Shown: positions 37,331 through 45,995 of the stretch, one piece after another
Layout of the letters: the number at the start of each line of letters is the position of its first letter
Numbering within the stretch: the stretch's first letter is position 1
NCBI GenBank assembly: GCA_016903695.1
Contig: JADQBB010000025.1
Span: 1-64,000 of the forward strand
Origin: Chlorogloea purpurea SAG 13.99
GTDB lineage: Bacteria; Cyanobacteriota; Cyanobacteriia; Cyanobacteriales; Microcystaceae
DNA: 64,000 bases
Reading direction: 5' to 3'
The notes under the pieces: model-generated
Told to the model about the DNA's origin: nothing
What the model saw: the letters and a program-made list of their open reading frames with translations, nothing else
Database searches by the model: none
Made by a program: the position numbers and the translations under genes

Positions 37331-38117
37331 GAATTGGCAAGAGATTTCAGGAATTCCGGTACTGGTGCCGAAACGCCCCGTAGGGGTCATTCATTTTCTC
37401 GGTGGTGCTTTCGTAGCCGCCGCCCCCAATATTACCTATCGTTGGTTATTGGAAACTCTTGGCAAAGAGGGTTACGCGGTTATCGCTACCCCCTTTGTCA
37501 ATACCCTCGATCATACCGCAATCGCCCGAAGTGTTCTCAACCGCTTTGAAAATATTCTCGAACGTTTATACGCCAGGAATTTGCTCAATACCGGCTATCT
37601 CCCGGTGTACGGATTGGGTCACAGCATGGGCTGTAAACTACACTTACTCATCGGTAGTCTCTATAACGTGGAGAGGGCGGGTAATATATTAATCTCTTTC
37701 AATAACTATCCCGTACGTCGGGCGATTCCTTTCATCGAACCGTTACAGATAGACACTACCTTTAACCTGGAATTTACCCCCTCCCCCGAAGAAACTAACC
37801 AGCTTATCGCCTCCGACTATGGGGTTAGGAGAAATTTACTGATTCGCTTCCGCAATGACGACATCGATCAAAGTACGAATCTCAATCCGATCTTGGGCGA
37901 TCGTTTTCCCGATTTAGTGACGGTGCGCGTCCTGCCTGGTAATCACCTTACCCCCCTCGGACAAGAAATACAGTGGCAGACTGGAGATATTTTCACCCCT
38001 TTCGACGCGATCGGTCAATGGGTCAAACAGGGACTTTCAGCCGATATTTATCGTCTCCGGGAGGAATTATTGCATTGGTTGAACCCTACCACCATCAAAC
38101 CGCGCTACCGGGTTTAA
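37329..38117 (+). CDS. DUF1350 family alpha/beta-hydrolase-like protein
   Basis: A 262-residue protein of the plant/cyanobacterial DUF1350 family. It shows GVIHFLGGAFVAAAPNITYR near the start and a nucleophile-elbow-like GHSMGCKLH (Ser near 99), both typical of an alpha/beta-hydrolase fold. No function is established. The start overlaps the divergent small gene. Its 3' end overlaps the convergent FIST gene by 23 bp. Confidence 0.8.
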   Translation: MNWQEISGIPVLVPKRPVGVIHFLGGAFVAAAPNITYRWLLETLGKEGYAVIATPFVNTLDHTAIARSVLNRFENILERLYARNLLNTGYLPVYGLGHSMGCKLHLLIGSLYNVERAGNILISFNNYPVRRAIPFIEPLQIDTTFNLEFTPSPEETNQLIASDYGVRRNLLIRFRNDDIDQSTNLNPILGDRFPDLVTVRVLPGNHLTPLGQEIQWQTGDIFTPFDAIGQWVKQGLSADIYRLREELLHWLNPTTIKPRYRV

Positions 38118-39351
38118 AAATGGCGAGAGCGGAAGTGTAACCGTGTAAGAATGTTCTGCCGCCCACGGGTCCTATTTCCCCGTTACAGAAAAATCCGCCC
38201 AAGGGGATTCCCCCCAAGTAATCGTGAAATATACCCGTATCGAAATTTTTTTCCTCGTAGAGACTTTGGCCCCTACCCAAACAGGAAAACATGAGCGCGC
38301 CCCTTACCTGCTGAAGTTTCAGGGGTTGGCGTTGATAGGACTCTAGCAGTAATCTTAAATCCAGGGCGGAGGTGGCAGCGTCGCGGAGATGAAATTGTAT
38401 TCTTTGTCCTGGACGAATTTTATCACCTACTGCGATCGCACCGTGGCGCGGATCGACTCCCAAGATATTGCGGATCAAAAAATCCCCCTGCCCTAACGCT
38501 TGTTTGAACTCGTCCCTGGCTATGCCGATAAACAGGGAGTTTTGAGCTAAGTCCCGATCTTTTTCCTCTAAAGTCTCCATCAAAGCTCGTAATAACTCCA
38601 ACGGCGGCTTATTAACCCCCGTATCCACGTCTTGCAACCCTAAAATTACATTCCTTTCCCCTTCGGCGATCACGTAAGGACGACCGATCGGACGACAACC
38701 CTGGGCGACGATCGTTTCTACCGTTATATTACCCGATAAAGCTAACCCCACCGTCCCCTGACGTTGCCGGTGACGCACGCCGCTTTTACCACCGTCGTGA
38801 TAGAACAAGGTTGATTGAGCTTCTACCATACTACCGCTGGCTAGTCCGCCGATTTTTTTCCCGTCTGGATAAGCGAAATCCAAGCCCTCGATCAAATCAT
38901 TGATCCCGGAAGAAAAAGGATCAGCCAAGAGAATAAAATCAGGATTATCCTCTGGAGAAACGCCTATTAAATTAGTCCAATGGGTGGGAGAGCTATCTAA
39001 ATCGGGAAAACTATCGGATTCGAGATAGAAAGGTTGAATTTTCACCCCGGGTAAACAGGCTACGGTCAAACTCAGGGCCGGGCTATCCTCGATTTCCACG
39101 GCACTAACCGACGATGCCATACCGATAATACCACCGCCGCTACAGCCGATCAACACGGGTAAAGATAACTTATCCAACAATAGAGGCACGAGTCGGGGGT
39201 AGTCACTGGCGTAGGCTGAAGAAATGAACACGAATCCCACGTCGGGATTGCCGATGTGGGATTTTTGTACCTCTTCTACTACCTCGGTTACTGCAGCTTC
39301 TAAAGAGGGACGAGTTGATATGGCGTTGATCCACTGCATTTTGTCTTTCAT
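38095..39351 (-). CDS. FIST N/C domain protein
   Basis: A 418-residue soluble protein. The N-terminal FIST domain (about residues 25-225) has VGFVFISSAYA, LIGCSGGGIIG and SSGINDLIEGLDFAYPDGKK. The C-terminal FIST_C part (about 225-400) has the family's RPYVIAEGERNVILGLQD, GLIRNILGVDP-like (FLIRNILGVDPRHGAIAVGD) and FFCNGEIGPVGG. FIST modules are thought to bind small ligands such as amino acids in signalling. It overlaps the convergent DUF1350 gene by 23 bp. Confidence 0.88.
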   Translation of the reverse strand: MKDKMQWINAISTRPSLEAAVTEVVEEVQKSHIGNPDVGFVFISSAYASDYPRLVPLLLDKLSLPVLIGCSGGGIIGMASSVSAVEIEDSPALSLTVACLPGVKIQPFYLESDSFPDLDSSPTHWTNLIGVSPEDNPDFILLADPFSSGINDLIEGLDFAYPDGKKIGGLASGSMVEAQSTLFYHDGGKSGVRHRQRQGTVGLALSGNITVETIVAQGCRPIGRPYVIAEGERNVILGLQDVDTGVNKPPLELLRALMETLEEKDRDLAQNSLFIGIARDEFKQALGQGDFLIRNILGVDPRHGAIAVGDKIRPGQRIQFHLRDAATSALDLRLLLESYQRQPLKLQQVRGALMFSCLGRGQSLYEEKNFDTGIFHDYLGGIPLGGFFCNGEIGPVGGRTFLHGYTSALAIFKPGSAV

Positions 39352-39661
39352 CTTTTTAAGTTCCTCTCGCTGTCAATTATCTTAATCGGGGATGTTTATC
39401 GGGGTGATAAATTATTATGTGCGAATTTATAGGAAAACAATGTTTTTTGATTGTATCGTTAAATTCGATCGGGTCACACTGAGTCCGATTCTCTAGCGAA
39501 GTCACAAAAAAGTCTCAGCTACGTTAGAATCGATCTAGATACAAGATTAAGCCTTAAGACATAGCTTACTTCCTCGATCGAATTTTCTCGCCGTCACACC
39601 AATCACAATTCTTGCGATTGTATTAACTTTAAAATAGATCTGTACGAACTCAAGACCAATT
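39352..39661. other. 310-bp divergent region, FIST gene / cp12
   Basis: No gene is supported. It presumably holds the cp12 promoter and leader, in a strongly AT-rich stretch. I see no clear hairpin or operator. The base before the cp12 ATG gives no strong ribosome binding site. Confidence 0.5.
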
Positions 39662-39886
39662 ATGAGCAATATTCAAGACCGGATTCAAGAAGAATTAGAG
39701 AACGCTAGAACAGTATGTGGTACAGAAGGATCGGCTTCCTCTGATTGCGCCGCAGCTTGGGACGCGGTGGAAGAATTACAAGCCGAAGCCTCTCACCAAC
39801 GGGAAAATCAACCCCCGAAAACCTATCTTGAAGAATACTGCGATGCTAATCCCGACGCGGCCGAGTGTCGCGTTTACGAAGATTAA
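39662..39886 (+). CDS. cp12: CP12, redox regulator of the Calvin cycle
   Basis: A 74-residue acidic, largely disordered protein. Both redox cysteine pairs are present (Cys19/Cys29 and Cys60/Cys69), along with the AWDAVEEL core (residues 32-39) and the C-terminal DAAECRVYED that docks in the GAPDH active site. In the dark its oxidised form binds GAPDH and phosphoribulokinase and shuts down carbon fixation. It is monocistronic in appearance; a strong hairpin follows. Confidence 0.97.
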   Translation: MSNIQDRIQEELENARTVCGTEGSASSDCAAAWDAVEELQAEASHQRENQPPKTYLEEYCDANPDAAECRVYED

Positions 39887-39893
39887 CCCGATG

Positions 39894-39974
39894 TATTCCC
39901 GAACGTCTAGCAGTTAGCTTACAAGCTCGCTGCTAGAGACCCTGTAAAATAATTTCAGGATCTTCACGGGAATA
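39894..39974 (+). terminator. nested stem-loop after cp12
   Basis: GTCTAGCAG (39905-39913) pairs with CTGCTAGA (39930-39937), with an inner AGCTT/AAGCT stem. An outer pair TATTCCCG (39894-39901) with CGGGAATA (39967-39974) encloses it and is followed by AATTTTT just before the DUF3177 start. The inner hairpin is probably the cp12 terminator; the outer pair may be chance or attenuation. Confidence 0.5.
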
Positions 39975-39982
39975 AATTTTTC

Positions 39983-40576
39983 ATGAATCAGCTTTGGTTT
40001 CGTCCCCTCGTCTGGATCGATTATCGCGTCGCGGTTATCCTCACGGTAATCGTACCTTTGGGTTTATTAATCTGGTCTTTCACGGCTCGTATCGAGTCGA
40101 TGCAACGCTTACTGGTGATCTACTGGCGCGTCGCCAGTTTATTGATGATCACGGTATACCTATTCATCGCCTCGATTCCCTACGGTTTTATCACCAGTTT
40201 ATTCGCACGAGTTCTCATTCCCCTTTCCCTCTGGTTCTGGGTAGATGTGAACGATGAGATCAAGGATTTACCCCCCACTCCCTTGAAATGGTTTTTTACC
40301 TCTTGGCGTTGGGCCGTCACCGTTTATTGCAGCTTGGGAGCGATCGCTACTCTCCCCTTCCTTCCCTGCGCTTTCTCCTCGTCCACATTCGGGCAAGATT
40401 TCTGTCAAGTTTGGTTACAGCCACCTTGGGGTTATAAAGAATTTTTTCACGCCGGGACTAACCCCAGCATCCTCGGTTTCTTCGGAATGCTGGGATTAGC
40501 CATATACGTTCTCTACTTCGCCTACTTCCTCTGTATCCGTCTAGCCCAGACCGGTCGTTCCGCATTAGAACAGTAA
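39983..40576 (+). CDS. DUF3177 family membrane protein
   Basis: A 197-residue protein with about five hydrophobic segments (near residues 15-33, 46-66, 70-88, 108-126 and 165-187). The opening WFRPLVWIDYRVAVILTVIV and the mid-region DVNDEIKDLPPTPLKWFFTSWR match the cyanobacterial DUF3177 pattern. Function unknown. The next gene begins 5 bp downstream, so the two are probably co-transcribed. Confidence 0.75.
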   Translation: MNQLWFRPLVWIDYRVAVILTVIVPLGLLIWSFTARIESMQRLLVIYWRVASLLMITVYLFIASIPYGFITSLFARVLIPLSLWFWVDVNDEIKDLPPTPLKWFFTSWRWAVTVYCSLGAIATLPFLPCAFSSSTFGQDFCQVWLQPPWGYKEFFHAGTNPSILGFFGMLGLAIYVLYFAYFLCIRLAQTGRSALEQ

Positions 40577-40581
40577 AATTG

Positions 40582-40848
40582 ATGAGTCTCGCTAAACAGT
40601 TAGAACAGTACACGATCGATCATCCAGGGGAAGTGTTATTAGTCACTTTACCCGATAACGAGATCATGATCTTTAAAGGCTTCTCCAGTTCCTTGACCAG
40701 CCCTACCGCCCCCGATCCCGATATACCCGTACTACCGGAAGGAGCGGAGATTATCAAGATCGATCGTTTACAAAGTCCCTACAATCCTGTTAATCCCGTT
40801 TACCTTCAAGCGAACTTAACTTTAGAAGAAATGAAACAACTCCTTTAG
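40582..40848 (+). CDS. Small conserved cyanobacterial protein (DUF7734-like)
   Basis: An 88-residue soluble protein starting MSLAKQLEQYTIDHPGEVLL, with a conserved-looking middle (IMIFKGFSSSLTSPTAPDPD, LPEGAEIIKIDRLQSPYNP). I recall this pattern from cyanobacteria and plastids, possibly DUF7734, without a known role. The ATG at 40582 is chosen over the TTG at 40579. It follows the DUF3177 gene closely. Confidence 0.6.
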   Translation: MSLAKQLEQYTIDHPGEVLLVTLPDNEIMIFKGFSSSLTSPTAPDPDIPVLPEGAEIIKIDRLQSPYNPVNPVYLQANLTLEEMKQLL

Positions 40849-40861
40849 CACAGAGAGTCGA

Positions 40862-40922
40862 GGAGTGAGAAGTGAGCGGGGGGTTGCCACCACTTACTCC
40901 TCACTTCTCTTTTCTCACTTCT
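40862..40922. repeat. inverted/direct short repeat (GAGAAGTGAG type)
   Basis: GAGAAGTGAG (40867-40876) pairs perfectly with CTCACTTCTC (40900-40909), and CTCACTTCT recurs at 40914-40922 with a T4 run between. Purine/pyrimidine-biased short repeats of this kind occur between genes in many cyanobacteria. It may end the upstream transcript ahead of the apc promoter. Confidence 0.6.
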
Positions 40923-41107
40923 ACCCAAAATGAGGAGAAATGTTAAAAAGTATTACGAAAAGAGCGTGAAGGTGAACAGAATACAAGAGAATAATTGGGT
41001 CAGGTTGGTATAAAGAGTGAACATAGAAAACTCTTTTATAAACGCCGATTTTGATATAGGATGTCACTTTAAGTTTAAAATCTCAATTAATTGGGAGGAA
41101 TCAATCG

Positions 41108-41593
41108 ATGAGTATCGTCACGAAATCAATCGTGAATGCAGATGCAGAGGCTCGTTACCTGAGCCCCGGCGAACTAGATAGAATCAAAGCTTTCGTAACC
41201 AGCGGTCAAAGCCGTCTGCGTATTGCCGAAACCTTAACTGGCGCGAGAGAATCGATCGTTAAACAAGCAGGCGATCGTTTATTCCAAAAACGCCCCGACA
41301 TCGTTTCCCCTGGTGGAAACGCTTACGGCGAGGAAATGACCGCTACTTGCTTACGCGACATGGATTACTACCTCCGTTTGGTTACTTACGGTGTAGTAGC
41401 TGGTGATGTAACACCCATCGAAGAAATCGGCTTAGTCGGTGTTCGTGAGATGTACAAATCCTTAGGCACAGATGTAGGTGCTGTTGCTCAAAGCGTCAAA
41501 GAAATGAAAGAAGTAGCCACCGGATTAATGTCTTCTGAGGACGCTTCCGAAGCTGGTTCCTACTTCGACTATGTAATCGGCGCGATGTCATAG
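41108..41593 (+). CDS. apcA: Allophycocyanin alpha subunit
   Basis: The 161-residue alpha chain of the phycobilisome core trimers. Chromophore Cys81 sits in [13 protein letters not shown]. The start is [20 protein letters not shown], preceded by GGAGG at 41094-41098. It forms heterodimers with ApcB and receives energy from the phycocyanin rods. The leader of about 180 bp after the repeat contains TATAAA at 41009-41014 as a possible -10. The core-membrane linker gene apcE is not adjacent. Confidence 0.98.
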   Translation: MSIVTKSIVNADAEARYLSPGELDRIKAFVTSGQSRLRIAETLTGARESIVKQAGDRLFQKRPDIVSPGGNAYGEEMTATCLRDMDYYLRLVTYGVVAGDVTPIEEIGLVGVREMYKSLGTDVGAVAQSVKEMKEVATGLMSSEDASEAGSYFDYVIGAMS

Positions 41594-41651
41594 TAGACTT
41601 GTTCTACCCAATCATTAAACCTCATAAGACTAGGCAAGATTAAGGAAAACC

Positions 41652-42137
41652 ATGCAAGACGCAATTACTGCTGTAATCAACTCTGCTGACGTACAAGGCA
41701 AATACTTAGACGGTTCAGCATTAGACAAACTCAAAGGCTACTTTTCCACCGGTGAACTACGCGTCCGCGCGGCTGGTGTGATCAGCGCTAACGCTGCTGG
41801 TATCGTTAAAGAAGCCGTAGCTAAATCCTTACTGTATTCTGACGTGACCCGTCCTGGTGGCAATATGTACACCACTCGCCGTTACGCCGCCTGCATCCGT
41901 GATTTAGACTACTATTTACGCTATGCTACCTACGCCATGTTAGCTGGAGACCCCTCCATCTTAGACGAGCGCGTTCTCAACGGTTTAAAAGAAACCTATA
42001 ATTCCTTAGGTGTACCTATCTCCTCTACCGTTCAAGCTATCCAAGCGATGAAAGAAGTAACCGCCTCCTTAGTAGGCGCTGACGCTGGAAAAGAAATGGG
42101 TGTATACTTCGACTACATTTGCTCTGGCTTAAGCTAG
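41652..42137 (+). CDS. apcB: Allophycocyanin beta subunit
   Basis: The 161-residue beta chain. Chromophore Cys81 is in [14 protein letters not shown] and Asn71 in PGGNMY is the methylated asparagine of beta-type subunits. It lies 58 bp after apcA. A 204-bp gap with an imperfect stem-loop separates it from apcC. Confidence 0.98.
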   Translation: MQDAITAVINSADVQGKYLDGSALDKLKGYFSTGELRVRAAGVISANAAGIVKEAVAKSLLYSDVTRPGGNMYTTRRYAACIRDLDYYLRYATYAMLAGDPSILDERVLNGLKETYNSLGVPISSTVQAIQAMKEVTASLVGADAGKEMGVYFDYICSGLS

Positions 42138-42180
42138 GACGAACTAATTAAGACGATAGGAATACATTCGTCGCTATTAG

Positions 42181-42280
42181 GGTTCGGGAAGTTGAGGGGG
42201 AGTGCTAGCTCTTGAAAGGCTGAATCTTTTCAAAAAGATAGGTTTTGACGATCTAGTATTGACTTTTGACTCCCGACCTT
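42181..42280 (+). promoter_or_regulatory. apcB-apcC intercistronic imperfect stem-loop
   Basis: GGTTCGGGA (42181-42189) can pair with TCCCGACC (42271-42278), and GTGCTAG (near 42212) with CTAGTAT (near 42253). An inner TTGAAAG/CTTTTCAA stem adds to it. The pairing is broken by bulges. Its place matches the cpcA-cpcC2 hairpin and suggests differential stability of apcAB over apcC. Confidence 0.45.
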
Positions 42281-42341
42281 TGCTATAGGAATCGAGATAA
42301 TTAGTTCACCCCACAGCTAAAACACAGGAGAAATTTAACTC

Positions 42342-42545
42342 ATGCGGATGTTTAAAGTCACCGCTTGTGTCCCCAGTCAAAGCCGTATTCGGACACAGCG
42401 TGAATTACAAAATACCTATTTCACCAAGCTTGTACCTTACGATAACTGGTTTCGCGAGCAACAACGCATCATGAAAATGGGCGGCAAAATCCTTAAGGTA
42501 AAATTAGTTACCGGTAAGCCAGGCGCTAATACTGGATTGCTATAA
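42342..42545 (+). CDS. apcC: Phycobilisome core linker ApcC
   Basis: A 67-residue CpcD-domain protein (MRMFKVTACVPSQSRIRTQR, YDNWFREQQRIMKMGGKI) that caps the allophycocyanin core cylinders. The start is preceded by CAGGAG. A perfect terminator follows. Confidence 0.97.
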   Translation: MRMFKVTACVPSQSRIRTQRELQNTYFTKLVPYDNWFREQQRIMKMGGKILKVKLVTGKPGANTGLL

Positions 42546-42562
42546 AATTCCGATACCGGATC

Positions 42563-42596
42563 AAAGAAAGAGGCCCTCGAGGGCCTCTTTCTTTTT
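42563..42596 (+). terminator. Rho-independent terminator of the apc operon
   Basis: A perfect stem from AAAGAAAGAGGCCC (42563-42576) to GGGCCTCTTTCTTT (42581-42594) with a TCGA loop, followed by TT. It may act in both directions because the opposing hydrolase gene ends at 42625. Confidence 0.95.
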
Positions 42597-42624
42597 CAAG
42601 AAATAGTGGTTAATCGTACTTGGG

Positions 42625-43458
42625 CTAGTTACTATTCCCTATCGAGTGCCTCCGTCTTCCCATTTCGGGTTTCCTGCCCCCCGCCTTATGGGGAAAAAAA
42701 TTATAATCAGCCAAAATCTGTGCTAGATCAATATCATCCTCTAGTAAACAAGTGTGGCCGCTATCGGGGAGGATCATCAATTGCGCTTTCGGTAAACGTT
42801 GAACTAAATTGCGCCCCTCTTCTACCGAAGGTAATAACCTATCCGCCTCGCTGGCTATTACCAGAGTGTCCACATCCACCCGGTGCAAAGCTGACGGTAG
42901 AGGGCAGAAATTACGCAACATCGATAAGCGCCAACTCACGGTTACGGGAGGCACTGACTGCATAGCTTGTAGTAGAGCCTTACGATCATCCGGTAAAATC
43001 TTATTAAGAGCGGCCAGAAAAGGTAATAGGGCCAGAGTCGAACTATAGTGTAAAAAGTCCGGCATGGCGCGGGTGATTTCAATCCCCCAACTGAGAATAG
43101 GACGATTGTTAAAAGAAGAAGCGGAATTAACGAGGATCAGTTTATCCACCAACTCCGGGGCCTTGAGAACTATCTGCAGGGCTAGACAACCCCCGAAAGA
43201 CTCCCCGCACAGATAAACCCCCTGGTCTTTACGAGATTCCTGTAATAAAAGGATAACTCGATCGGCCAACTTATCCCAATCGCTCAAATCATCGGGAGAG
43301 ATCATCAAACATCTCAGGTCGAAGTGAGGGGATAAAGTTCTCACTTGACGCTGATAAAGCTTACCCGTGCCATCCATGCCAGGCACGAACAAGAATAGGG
43401 GCGATAGGGGGCGGGGTTTAGAGGGACAATACCAGTTAATAGGTGACTTTCTACTCAT
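42625..43458 (-). CDS. Alpha/beta hydrolase, phytyl-ester-synthase-like
   Basis: A 277-residue cytosolic hydrolase with FVPGMDGTGKLYQRQ near the N terminus, the nucleophile elbow CGESFGG (Ser87), a late Asp in ASEADRLLP and His in DSGHTCLLEDD. The VPGxDGTG and GESFGG signatures are those of the hydrolase half of plant PES1/2 and cyanobacterial acyl-plastoquinol/phytyl ester synthases. The ATG at 43458 overlaps the TGA of the upstream acyltransferase gene (ATGA), indicating translational coupling; a TTG at 43491 is less likely. Confidence 0.75.
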   Translation of the reverse strand: MSRKSPINWYCPSKPRPLSPLFLFVPGMDGTGKLYQRQVRTLSPHFDLRCLMISPDDLSDWDKLADRVILLLQESRKDQGVYLCGESFGGCLALQIVLKAPELVDKLILVNSASSFNNRPILSWGIEITRAMPDFLHYSSTLALLPFLAALNKILPDDRKALLQAMQSVPPVTVSWRLSMLRNFCPLPSALHRVDVDTLVIASEADRLLPSVEEGRNLVQRLPKAQLMILPDSGHTCLLEDDIDLAQILADYNFFPHKAGGRKPEMGRRRHSIGNSN

Positions 43459-44168
43459 CGATTTAATAGCGTGGAGATTTCCCGAACACAATAATCTGTG
43501 ATTTCAGTAACCGTCCGTTTTCCTTGCTTTCCAGAATAATTAGCGCGCTGTGCGTCAGTGATCCAATAGGGACGACCTATATACACCTTAACACGATGAT
43601 AGATAACCACGGGATGCCACGCGTCTTGATCGAAAAGCGGCTCAGTAGGGTCGAATAAGCGCAGGAAACGTACGGGGAAAGGCGAAATTACCGATTCATC
43701 CTCCGAGAGGATCGCCACCGGTAAAACCGCCAACTTCTCCAAGGGACAACGTAGGGCCAAGTGAGCGAAACCGCGATGAAAACTCGTCATTTCTTTGGGG
43801 TTGGTCAGATGTATCATCGGCGAACCTCCTTCGGGGAATAATCCCACCCACTCGTTAGCTTCTAAGAAACCCCGTGCCCGTTGAAAAAATCTTTCTTGTC
43901 GCTGTTGCGGCGCGTCCAGGGGGAAACACCCCAAAGCATCGATCATCTGTTTCAATCCGGGAGTTTGACCCATGTAGTGATGACAGGCGATACGTACTGG
44001 GCGACGCAGGGCGTTGATTAAAATCGGCGCGTCAAGGAAACTCCGATGATTGCTGATCACGATCGTTGACCCGCCCATCGGTATATTTTGGCGCTGGAAG
44101 ACTTCGCAATTGGTGCGGGTCGAATCGAGAATTAATTGGGCGGAAGCGAGGGGACTAAGCAGGGACAT
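43455..44168 (-). CDS. PlsC-like lysophospholipid/glycerol acyltransferase family protein
   Basis: A 237-residue acyltransferase with the HX4D motif in SNHRSFLDAPIL (His41, Asp46) and the FPEGGSP motif for glycerol-phosphate-type binding. No clear membrane helix is seen apart from mild hydrophobicity around the motif. It is coupled to the PES-like hydrolase by a 4-bp overlap. In plant PES enzymes the two activities are fused in one chain, so the pair may work together on phytol, diacylglycerol or plastoquinol esters. A plain lysophosphatidate acyltransferase is the alternative. Confidence 0.8.
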   Translation of the reverse strand: MSLLSPLASAQLILDSTRTNCEVFQRQNIPMGGSTIVISNHRSFLDAPILINALRRPVRIACHHYMGQTPGLKQMIDALGCFPLDAPQQRQERFFQRARGFLEANEWVGLFPEGGSPMIHLTNPKEMTSFHRGFAHLALRCPLEKLAVLPVAILSEDESVISPFPVRFLRLFDPTEPLFDQDAWHPVVIYHRVKVYIGRPYWITDAQRANYSGKQGKRTVTEITDYCVREISTLLNR

Positions 44169-44306
44169 TATTATCCTTAAGATTATTTTTAGGTAGAGAA
44201 ATTATCGGTACGGGTTAAAACAGATATAAAGAAGCATAAAATAAACAAATGATCCTTCTTATCCAAGGGGTGATAAGTGGGTAAAATTTGTTAAGACCTA
44301 AATTAC

Positions 44307-45908
44307 ATGAATCTTCCTAACCCAGATAAAAAATTTGTTTTAACTACTCCTCTTTACTATGTTAACGATATACCGCACATAGGTAGTGCTTATACTACTA
44401 TGGTGACGGACGTGTTAGCCCGCTGGCAACGACTGCAAGGGGTATCTGTCCTGATGATCACCGGTACGGATGAACACGGCCAGAAAATAGAGAGATCCGC
44501 ATCCTCTAAAGGGGTGAATCCGCAAGAACATTGCGACCAAATTGTTAGTAGTTTCCAGAAATTGTGGGAATTATTAAATATTCAATACGATCGATTCAGT
44601 CGAACCACATCACCGGGACACCACGCCATAGTCAATGAATTCTTTCAAAGGGTATACGACAGTGGAGATATATATTTAGACAGACAACAAGGGTGGTATT
44701 GCGTCGCTTGTGAGGAATTTAAAGAAGAAAGAGAGTTATTAACTCATGGTTATTGCTCTATTCATAGCAATTTAAAAGCCGAGTGGCGCGACGAAGAAAA
44801 TTACTTTTTCCGATTGTCGAAATATCAAACGCAACTGGAAGAATTCTATTCATCCCACCCGGATTTTATCTGTCCCGAAAGCAGGCGTAATGAGGTACTG
44901 AGCTTCGTCAAAGGAGGTTTACAAGATTTTTCCATCAGCCGCGTCAACGTGCAATGGGGTTTTCCGGTTCCAGCCGATCCGAAACATACTATTTACGTCT
45001 GGTTCGATGCCCTCCTGGGTTACGTCACCGCCCTCCTCGAACCGGATCAGGAACCGACTCTAGAGAATGCGCTGTCCCATTGGTGGCCCATTAACATCCA
45101 TATAATCGGTAAAGATATTCTCCGCTTTCACGCCATTTACTGGCCCGCCATGCTCATGAGCGCCGGGTTATCTCTACCCCGAAAAATATTCGGCCACGGT
45201 TTCCTGACCAAGGACGGGCGCAAAATGGGTAAAAGTTCGGGTAATACCTTAGATCCCTTCGCCTTGATCGATCGCTACGGTGCCGATGCCGTGAGGTACT
45301 ATTTCGTCAAAGAAATCGACTTCGGGCAAGATGGGGACTTTAACGAAACCCGCTTCGTCAATACCCTCAATGCAGACTTAGCCAACGATCTAGGTAATCT
45401 TCTCAATCGAACCCTGGGAATGATCAAGAAATATTGTCAGGGTCAAGCACCCCGATTGACAGGACAGGAGATCCCCGATCACAATAGATTAAAGCAAATC
45501 GGAAAAAACTTAGGAGAAAAAGTAACTCACCAGTATAGTGAGTTACACTTTAATGTAGCTTGTGAGGAGATTTTAGGACTAATCCGTTCTAGCAATAAAT
45601 TTATAGATGAAAGTGCGCCTTGGAGTTTATTTAAACAAGGTCAACAATCAGAAGTAGAACAAATACTATATGCCGTTCTCGAATCTGTGCGATTGTCAGC
45701 GTACTTGTTATCCCCCCTCATTCCGCAAATTAGTAACAAAATTTATCAACAGCTAGGAATTCCCCTAGATTTTAATGATCAGACTGCCGTTAATCAGAAA
45801 TTACCTTTCCATCAACATAGTCAATGGGGAGGCTATCAATTTGTTCAAGAATTAGGTCAAGCCGACCCGATTTTTATTAGATTAGAATTACCGATTAATG
45901 ATTCTTAG
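44307..45908 (+). CDS. metG: Methionyl-tRNA synthetase
   Basis: A 533-residue class I synthetase. The HIGH-type motif is PHIGSAY, the KMSKS-type motif is KMGKSSGNTLDP, and the connective peptide carries a CVAC/CSIH metal-knuckle-like region (near residues 132-152). The ~530-residue form lacking the C-terminal tRNA-binding appendage is common in cyanobacteria. It charges both initiator (encoded at 2.1 kb) and elongator tRNA-Met. Confidence 0.97.
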   Translation: MNLPNPDKKFVLTTPLYYVNDIPHIGSAYTTMVTDVLARWQRLQGVSVLMITGTDEHGQKIERSASSKGVNPQEHCDQIVSSFQKLWELLNIQYDRFSRTTSPGHHAIVNEFFQRVYDSGDIYLDRQQGWYCVACEEFKEERELLTHGYCSIHSNLKAEWRDEENYFFRLSKYQTQLEEFYSSHPDFICPESRRNEVLSFVKGGLQDFSISRVNVQWGFPVPADPKHTIYVWFDALLGYVTALLEPDQEPTLENALSHWWPINIHIIGKDILRFHAIYWPAMLMSAGLSLPRKIFGHGFLTKDGRKMGKSSGNTLDPFALIDRYGADAVRYYFVKEIDFGQDGDFNETRFVNTLNADLANDLGNLLNRTLGMIKKYCQGQAPRLTGQEIPDHNRLKQIGKNLGEKVTHQYSELHFNVACEEILGLIRSSNKFIDESAPWSLFKQGQQSEVEQILYAVLESVRLSAYLLSPLIPQISNKIYQQLGIPLDFNDQTAVNQKLPFHQHSQWGGYQFVQELGQADPIFIRLELPINDS

Positions 45909-45995
45909 CTTAGATTATTTTTAAAAAACTAATACCTAAGTACCAATTAATAAACCTGTTACTTCCACAAACTGTTTTAAAAAACGAGGTCATAA

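Noticed and set aside
40890-40905. ACTCCTCAC resembling the Yfr1 RNA core
   Set aside because: The Yfr1 core continues ACAC and is single-stranded between two hairpins; here it is TTCTC and forms the arm of an inverted repeat.
40940-40980. GTTAAAAA-GT-ATTACGAA as an RpaB HLR1 site upstream of apcA
   Set aside because: Both halves miss the consensus at important positions; AT-rich DNA gives such matches easily.
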